A stretch of DNA of 12,850 bases from Neolentinus lepideus HHB14362 ss-1 (lineage: Eukaryota; Basidiomycota; Agaricomycetes; Gloeophyllales; Gloeophyllaceae). The stretch is taken from contig KV425721.1 in assembly GCA_001632425.1 (NCBI GenBank), forward strand, positions 4,322 to 17,171, given 5' to 3'. The stretch's first letter is position 1. Every line of letters starts with the position of its first letter. Made by a program: the position numbers and the translations under genes. Shown piece by piece: positions 8,202 to 12,850 of this stretch. The notes beneath the pieces were generated by a model that was given only the letters and a program-made list of their open reading frames with translations, was not told where the DNA came from and did no database searches.

Positions 8202-8615
8202 CTTTTTTGTCGCATCGAGAAGCTTGATGCCACTAAAACTCTTAAGGAGTTAGACACCGAGTATAAAAATCGCTACGCTGATTGCTTCCCAGATGATATT
8301 CCACATCTAAATGCGCTCCCGACGGACGTATACCATCAAATTCGACTGAAGGATCCTAACAAGATTATCCGGATGCGGGAATATTCGTGTCCCAAGAAAT
8401 ACCGGGACGCGTGGTGCCTCCTGCTACAACAACACCTCGACGCCGGGCGGATGAGACCCTCATCTTCTCCGTATTGCTCCCCCGCCTTCCTCGTCCCCAA
8501 ATCAGACCCGACCGCACTGCCACGTTGGGTAAATGACTACCGGGAATTGAATGCAAATACGATTCCGGACCGCCACCCCCTGCCCCGCATTGATGACATT
8601 CTATCTGATTGTGCC
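8202..8615 (+). pseudogene. Gypsy RT N-terminal fragment, inverted
   Basis: The plus frame encodes the region leading into RT (KLDATKTLKELDTEY), then the RT fingers: LPTDVYHQIRLKD, QQHLDAGRMRPSSSPYCSPA, WVNDYRELNANT, PLPRIDDILSDCA. The next expected residues, KIFAKLDMTNSFYQ, are at 7806 on the other strand. So it is the missing upstream third of the gypsy RT. Its 5' side joins an LTR and its 3' side, at 8615/8616, joins the end of protease in opposite orientation. Both joins are rearrangement scars; there is no start or stop codon of its own. Confidence 0.92.
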
Positions 8616-10431
8616 CTGCAACGAAATCAAAGGTGAGCGCTTCACACCGTCTATCAACAGCAGCACGTCGCGATGGGGATTGAGCCTTTAGCTCATCCAT
8701 GACATCATGTTGTAAGGGACCGAAGTCGCAAGGCGGCGGTGATGGCATAACACGAGGACGCGGGTTGAGTAAATCATAGCCACATTTCTTATCTATACAG
8801 GTGCGGTCCGCGTGATCGAGAACAAGATGATTATGTGAGAGGAAAGGTCCACCGAGAAGAATATCGGAACACAAGTTGGGGACAACAACAGCTTCAAAAC
8901 GGCACGAGTGCCAACAGTTATCAGAAGAGGAAAGGGACATTTTGACAGAGTCTGAGAGCTGGTACTCGACGGGGGGTCCTTGGGACATAGCGAGTGTGCA
9001 GCGGACGGGGCGCTTCATGCGCGAGGGGGTCAATCCCAGACGCTGTATAAGTTGGTCCGAAATTAGTACCATGTGGGCGCCGTTGTCTAACAGCCTGGAG
9101 ACAGGGACAGGGAATTCATATGCAGGGCCAGAAACGAGACATGGGAAAGAAAAATGAGGAGTAGCAAGGGGTGCGCACTCAGGTTCAGAGTCAGACCCAT
9201 CTCCCAAAATGCACGAGGGCATGACAACCGCGACAGGGCGGGGGGGGGCATCATCCTCCACAACTTCTTCGACAGTCGCGGTATTGACAGCAGCGACCGG
9301 TCGGGGAGCGTGGGAGGTGGCAGCCATCGAGCCGGGAGCCTTGAGATGGGGGGGTACATCGGCCTCACTCAGGGTTTTGTATCCGGTAGGGTCGGGTCGT
9401 TCGGAGCAGTTCGCATGCCGATGGTTGACACCGAACTTGCGGCAGCCGAAGCATCCGCTATACTTCATGAGTAGCGCGCGTTCAGCTTCGGTTAGTGCGG
9501 GGAGGCGGGTGTTGTTGGCAGCATTCGTGTTGGAGCGTGGTGGGACGGAGGCGGTCGTGGTCGACGATTGCACCTGAGCGCGAGGGCGTTGACCTTGTCG
9601 GCGGAGAGCATCGTTGATAGCATCTGTCTGTTTCTTCTTGTCGTGGACGCGCTCTTCGTCAAGGAGACGGACGGCGTTGATCCAGGACTTGAAGTCGAGT
9701 GCCTTCAAGTTCTTCGTCTCTTTGCGACAGTACCGTTTGGTGTCCGGGTGGATGTGGGCTTCAAAATGAAAGCGCAGAGTAACGTCGGTAAAATGGGAGA
9801 CCGTACCCTTAAGCAATGCATTCATAGACTGGACACGGTTTACCCAATCCCAGAAAAGGCCATCGCCTTGGGTGGAGTTGAGGATTTCATCGCGAAGATC
9901 CTCCTCCCAATCATGTCGGAGGTAGAGAGTCTTCATCTCGTCGATGTACGCACTGAGCGAGAGTTTATCGATGCGTTCTTGGTCAGACCGGTACCAATCG
10001 GCCATGCGATCATCTTGCATGCCCCAGGCGACACGACTGACTTGTTTATCGGCGTCGAGCTCTCTATGCATAGCATATACTCGGCAAGCTTCGTGCCATT
10101 TGCGCAGGATGGCTGGGGTAAGGTCGCCAGGGGTGAGGATGGGGGGGGTTTTTGGGTTGGGTTGTTGAACTGTTGCCATGCCAGAAGGATTATCGGGCAT
10201 CTTGCAAACGGGCCGGTCGTCGTCTGAGTCAGAAGAGTTGAGCGACACGGTGCGGCGGTGATGAGGCAATGGAGATGTGTTATCATGAGAGGCGTTGTCA
10301 GGGGCGTCATCCGAAGGAAGCGAGGACAGCGAGGACAGGCTCGGGGAACGAGTTGGCAGACTAGCACCCACGCGAGCGCGTACGTCCGACCGAGTGGAGA
10401 CACGGGCGGGAATAAGGAGATGACCGGGCAC
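8616..10431 (-). pseudogene. Gypsy gag-protease
   Basis: The minus frame is open for about 605 codons. The N-terminal ~80 residues are Ser/Pro/Asp-rich, followed by a gag capsid-like region (LTPAILRKWHEACRVY). A zinc knuckle of unusual spacing follows (C-x2-C-x6-H-x4-C, about residues 327-342 counted from 10431), then an aspartic protease with LLDNGAHMVLI (Asp about 449) and ILLGGPF (about 524). The protease motif has DNGA rather than DSGA/DTGA, which may be normal for the family. The frame at 10431 opens with GTG; the first in-frame ATG is at 10198-10200, which is my best start, although the upstream codons look coding. The frame ends artificially at 8616, where RT has been turned round. Confidence 0.9.
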
Positions 10432-10520
10432 GGATGACAGTTTGATGGAGGGACTGGAGAACGGGGTGAGACTGGGTGTTGACTGGGTAGAACGTACTGC
10501 GAAGGAACGTTCAAAAAAAG
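10432..10520 (-). other. Gypsy 5' leader / untranslated region
   Basis: This sequence lies between the 5' LTR and the gag frame. Next to the LTR the minus strand reads CTTTTTTTGAACGTTCC, where a primer-binding site would sit. I cannot match it confidently to any tRNA. The first seven bases recur after the internal LTR at 8202. Confidence 0.55.
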
Positions 10521-10751
10521 TGAAAGGCCGGAGGCCTCACTAGACCGGAACCGAGAGAAGCTTAGCACTCAAATAGAACGTAGAACGCAGTATATAGCTT
10601 AAGCAGTGGAACAGGGGGAAAAGGGAAAACTGAGTTACAAGCAGAGGTTTACCGCCTTTTAAGGCGAGTGAACTACAGGATTTGAACCAAGTCGTTTAGC
10701 CCGCGGCCATGACGAAAGGTTCCGTGGGTGACGTAAGAGCCCGCGATTACA
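10521..10751 (-). repeat. Complete gypsy 5' LTR (231 bp)
   Basis: On the minus strand it runs from TGTAATCGCG to CCTTTCA. Its outer end at 10751 abuts the target duplication CTGCT (10752-10756). It retains CpG at all three sites where the other copies carry TpG or CpA. Confidence 0.95.
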
Positions 10752-10756
10752 CTGCT
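10752..10756. repeat. Gypsy target-site duplication, right copy (CTGCT)
   Basis: It matches 5122-5126 exactly and falls within serine codons of the copia 2 pre-integrase region. It supports a standard integrase-mediated insertion. Confidence 0.95.
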
Positions 10757-11117
10757 CGAGCGAATGATTAGACCTTGCACCAGCTGCTTCTGCTTCATGC
10801 GCTGAAGGTAGTCGAGGTTGACATGGGACAAGCGACGATGCCAAACCGCCAAGTCCAGAGGACAAGCATCAGCGAGCGACGCGCTCTGCGATGGGGACAC
10901 CAGCGTATGACCATTCAGATAGCCGGTGTTGCGATCATTGACAGACGCAGTGAAAACAAGCTTATCATGTAGGTAGAACGACGCTAAAGCGTCCTGGATC
11001 ACGCAGCGATAGCCCTTAGTCTTAGTCAGATGGTAGACAGACAGTAGATTAGACCCAAGCTGAGGAACATGCAGAACGTCATGAAGAACTACTACAGGCG
11101 CTTTAGACTCTCCCAGA

Positions 11118-11122
11118 ACCGG
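11118..11122. repeat. Target-site duplication of 1.12-kb insertion, left copy (ACCGG)
   Basis: ACCGG here is repeated at 12242-12246. Keeping one copy rejoins copia 2 protease codons (FEPV to LGESK) in frame. The core CCGG is palindromic, so a 4-bp duplication with element ends TGAT...ATCA is equally possible. Confidence 0.85.
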
Positions 11123-12241
11123 TGATGAACACGAACACACGACGAAACCCGCAGAAAAGGAGACCTAAAGGGTAGACACAACCACAAAGCAAACACCAAA
11201 GCCCTTGGTGTCAGATGGCTGTGAGGCCCAGGGTAACGAAGGGTAATAGATGGTTCAGAGGGAGTAAATGGAAGGATAGGGCCGAGACCGCAAACCACAA
11301 ATGCGACGTATATGAAAAAAAAGACCAAAAGAAACTGCGATGCAAAGTGGGATGTAGAAAGATGGCGACGGAATAGCGATGGGAGGCTAAAAATAGAACA
11401 TGATCAGAAAGTGACAAGGTGCGACACGGCGCGCCTATTAGCAGTTGGCGAGATAGCGATGTAGCAACTAGCGACATATAGCAACGTATAGCGATGATAG
11501 CGACTTGGAGCTCTTATCGTAGGCAGAGAGCTAGCGATGCAGAGATCGGAGGAAGGATGCAAGATGCAGGAAGCTCAGAGATAGACGCAGGAATGAGATG
11601 GGAACACTAGATTGCGCAGGGAGGACTAGCTGGGGTGCCTGTTGCCTGCCTTGTCTGCCTACAGGAGGTCCAACTAAAGTACTCTACTGGGAAAACAAAT
11701 GAACCAAGAGCCATATGCTAACAAAATGAAACTACTCCTGAAACCGATCTATCTCAAACCTCAGACAGGGGAACAATCTCCGTAAGCTACAGTGTCCATA
11801 CGCACAGGCCACCGCATACCGAAAGAAGCGTGGGAAAGCGCACAGCATCGCATCAAAAAGCGCTATTGCTCCAGGTGGAGGCTGCACAGGTGCCCGCAAT
11901 GCACGCACAGCCTCGGAATGACTTGAGCTTGATAGAGACCACACTGCCGGACACAGCTGAAGCAGTGCAACACTGCTGCACTATGCTACTTGTTGGAAGG
12001 ATACCACGGCACCGCCGCTATTGTCGAGATGGGTGCGCTTGCTTACATGATGCAGTGGAGCGCCTGCTGAACGAGATCGAAGTGTCGAGGAGTGCAGGAA
12101 ATAGCTAAAAAAATCAATAAAAACTCGAACATTGCTTGCGCCACCAGACCGGGAGCCCTAGCGCTATCGCACATAGCGTGGGAAATAGCGCAAAAGTGCC
12201 GAAAATGCGTTTTCTGAGCCTAGAGACACATAGGGTGTATC
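11123..12241. mobile_element. Unidentified 1.12-kb insertion (solo LTR or non-autonomous transposon)
   Basis: It interrupts copia 2 protease codons and is flanked by a 5-bp duplication. The ends are TGATGAACAC on the left and, read from the right on the minus strand, (T)GATACACCC, a very short inverted repeat. There is no recognisable transposase, gag or pol. The longest frames are under 100 codons; one on the plus strand (11830-12108) is Cys-rich with no family I can name. AATAAA occurs on the plus strand at 12116-12121. A short TAGCRAY-like motif is clustered near both ends. TG...CA ends, the duplication size and the poly(A) signal fit a long solo LTR; the subterminal motif clusters fit a non-autonomous DNA transposon. 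I cannot decide between them. Confidence 0.75.
11373..11538 (+). repeat. Cluster of TAGCGAT/TAGCGAC/TAGCAAC motifs
   Basis: Plus-strand copies start near 11373, 11454, 11462, 11469, 11479, 11489, 11498 and 11532, mostly 7-10 bp apart in the central part. A second small group (TAGCG, TATCGC) is at 12159-12191, close to the other end of the insertion. Subterminal motif clusters are often transposase-binding sites in DNA transposons; that role is inference. Confidence 0.7.
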
Positions 12242-12246
12242 ACCGG
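12242..12246. repeat. Target-site duplication of 1.12-kb insertion, right copy (ACCGG)
   Basis: It matches 11118-11122 and directly follows the insertion end, in the codons for Glu-Pro-Val of copia 2 protease. Confidence 0.85.
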
Positions 12247-12774
12247 CTCGAACATCACTGACCCCATCCCAGCAGTATAGATGATAGTATCGTTTGCGAG
12301 GCGCACAGGGATGACATGGGGTGAGTAGGAAGCGAACCAGTGTCGATGGGGCGTCATGTGTGAAGTAGCACCTGTGTCGGTGTTCCAGTTAGCAGCTGCC
12401 AGCGACGAGAGCCAAGAAGAGCGATCCGAAGTAGAGAGAGCAACACTTGCTTTACCAGCATACTCCGCAACATTAGCAGAGGCCTCAACATCCTCGGACA
12501 CCTCCTGCGCGTTCTGAGCCTTCTTCTTCCCTCCCCTACACTCCTGGCGACGATCAGCAGTCTTCGCCTTCTGCGTCTTCGCGGCGTTCTCTTTGAATTT
12601 GCAGCTAGTCTCAGTATGACCCTCCCAGTCACAGAACGTGCAGCGAATGCCCTGTGAGGAAGTAGATGTAGCACCAGCAGCCATAGCCAGAGAGGGCGAA
12701 GCGTTGACATTGCGAGCAAAGCGCTGAGACTCTTCGTTCTGGAACGCAGACTGGAGCTTGGAGAGGTCGAGCAC
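12243..12774 (-). pseudogene. Copia 2 gag C-terminus and protease N-terminal part
   Basis: Minus frame, residues counted from 12774: LDLSKLQSAFQNEESQR (end of the gag capsid region), a perfect CCHC knuckle C45-x2-C48-x4-H53-x4-C58, a Lys/Arg-rich stretch (61-86), then the aspartic protease motif DTGATSHMT with Asp133. The frame runs to GSVMFEPV (171-178), where the 1.12-kb insertion begins. The CCHC knuckle binds element RNA and the protease matures the polyprotein; both motifs look functional. The frame has no ATG here: GTG at 12774 is preceded immediately by an in-frame TAG. Gag normally extends well upstream, so this is a 5'-truncated segment or an exon. Confidence 0.9.
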
Positions 12775-12850
12775 CTAATGCTGTAGTATTAATGTATTAC
12801 ATGTCTAATATTTTAACAAACCCTTATGCAATACCCAGTAATGTTTTAAG
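12775..12850 (-). other. AT-rich segment breaking copia 2 gag
   Basis: It is about one quarter G+C, against a GC-balanced copia body. On the minus strand it ends ...ATACTACAGCATTAG directly before the gag codons. This could be the 3' end of an intron (TAG acceptor, nearby branch-like sequence) or the terminus of another insertion. I see no coding sequence in it; the window ends before it can be resolved. Confidence 0.5.

Larger units (their letters stand above)
7807..8615 (+). other. Inverted block inside the gypsy element
   Basis: Everything gypsy-derived on both sides reads on the minus strand, but this ~809-bp block reads on the plus strand. It holds the end of chromodomain, polypurine tract, complete LTR and N-terminal RT. 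The breakpoints fall within the same conserved RT stretch: the plus-strand fragment ends at codons for DCA and the minus-strand fragment begins at KIFAKLD. Turning the block around would bring the two RT parts together in order with only a few bases missing. An assembly error among repeats is a possible alternative. Confidence 0.85.
5127..10751 (-). mobile_element. Ty3/gypsy chromovirus, 5625 bp, internally rearranged, inserted in copia 2
   Basis: It is bounded by LTR ends TG...CA and a perfect 5-bp target duplication. Minus-strand order is 5' LTR (10521-10751), leader, gag-protease, [inverted block 7807-8615], RT, RNase H, integrase, truncated chromodomain, truncated 3' LTR (5127-5246). RT before integrase identifies Ty3/gypsy; the GPY/F motif and C-terminal chromodomain identify a chromovirus. 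In such elements the chromodomain is thought to steer integration toward particular histone marks. Defects are the inverted block with an extra LTR, an ~200-bp 3' deletion that removes the polypurine tract, a one-base frameshift near 6215, and loss of an integrase catalytic Asp. It is not autonomous. Confidence 0.93.
10752..11122 (-). pseudogene. Copia 2 pol: end of protease and pre-integrase domain (His half of zinc finger)
   Basis: The minus frame encodes LGESKAPVVVLHDVLHVPQL (protease C-terminal region), then NLLSVYHLT and W-H-x4-H (HRRLSH). The two Cys ligands are on the far side of the gypsy element at 5126, so that insertion splits the zinc finger between its HH and CC pairs. The segment aligns throughout with the fragment at 1-333. 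Upstream, it joins the 1.12-kb insertion at the ACCGG duplication. No stop occurs in the frame. Confidence 0.92.
1829..12774 (-). mobile_element. Copia 2: Ty1/copia retrotransposon, nested and interrupted, 5' end outside window
   Basis: Domains in minus-strand order are gag CCHC knuckle, aspartic protease, pre-integrase finger, integrase, RT and RNase H. Integrase before RT identifies Ty1/copia. The internal region is split by a 1.12-kb insertion (11123-12241) and by the gypsy element (5127-10751), each with a 5-bp duplication. After removing each insertion plus one duplication copy the frame is continuous. The 3' LTR and polypurine tract are at 1829-2136. Gag upstream of 12774 and the 5' LTR are not seen. 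The element is inactive through these insertions and through Asp-to-Asn changes in RT and RNase H. Confidence 0.9.

Noticed and set aside
8365..8615. Continuation of the gag-protease frame past 8616
   Set aside because: From 8615 downward it is the antisense of the inverted RT fragment, so these residues are not part of protease.
9230..9250. G-run in gag as a second polypurine tract
   Set aside because: It is within coding sequence, read as C on the element's sense strand, and not next to an LTR.
11830..12108. Plus-strand 92-codon Cys-rich frame within the 1.12-kb insertion
   Set aside because: No recognisable family, no supporting signals other than a nearby AATAAA; too weak to call a gene.
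11119..12246. The 1.12-kb segment as an intron of copia 2
   Set aside because: The minus-strand 3' end lacks an AG acceptor at the frame-restoring position, and a 5-bp direct duplication flanks it, favouring insertion.

Overview
The window looks like a pure retrotransposon nest from a fungal genome, most likely a basidiomycete (Agaricomycete). That placement rests on the style of the Ty3/gypsy pol, a chromodomain integrase (chromovirus), Ty1/copia elements with short LTRs, and apparent CpG-directed decay. I see no host cellular gene, tRNA, rRNA or CRISPR. Almost all recognisable coding sequence is on the minus strand; the exception is an inverted block inside the gypsy element.

Layout from left to right. 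(1) 1-~333: minus-strand fragment of a copia pol (pre-integrase HHCC zinc finger), cut by the window edge. (2) 341-736: a 375-bp copia LTR with a polypurine tract on one side and a half-tRNA-iMet type primer-binding site on the other, so one LTR serves as the 3' end of one element and the 5' end of the next. (3) 743-~1829: C-terminal RT plus RNase H of that copia ('copia 1'). (4) 1829-2136: LTR and polypurine tract of a second, diverged copia ('copia 2'). (5) 2157-12774: copia 2 internal region (gag zinc knuckle, protease, integrase, RT, RNase H), broken by two later insertions. One is a 5.6-kb gypsy chromovirus at 5127-10751 with a 5-bp target duplication. The other is an unidentified 1.12-kb element at 11123-12241, also with a 5-bp duplication. 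Deleting each insertion with one duplication copy restores the copia frame. (6) 12775-12850: AT-rich DNA where the rest of gag should be.

The gypsy element is itself scrambled. Its 5' LTR, gag-protease, and RT/RNase H/integrase/chromodomain all run on the minus strand. Between protease and RT, however, an ~0.8-kb block lies on the plus strand and carries a second chromodomain end, a polypurine tract, a complete LTR and the missing N-terminal third of RT. The 3' LTR has lost about 200 bp together with the chromodomain tail and the polypurine tract.

None of the elements looks autonomous. Three catalytic aspartates (copia 2 RT and RNase H, gypsy integrase) read as Asn, each as AAC after a C, consistent with CpG-to-CpA transitions. 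The only three differences between the gypsy LTR copies are also CpG transitions. Inferred order of events: the copia fragments at the left came first, then copia 2, then the gypsy and 1.12-kb insertions, then rearrangement and decay.
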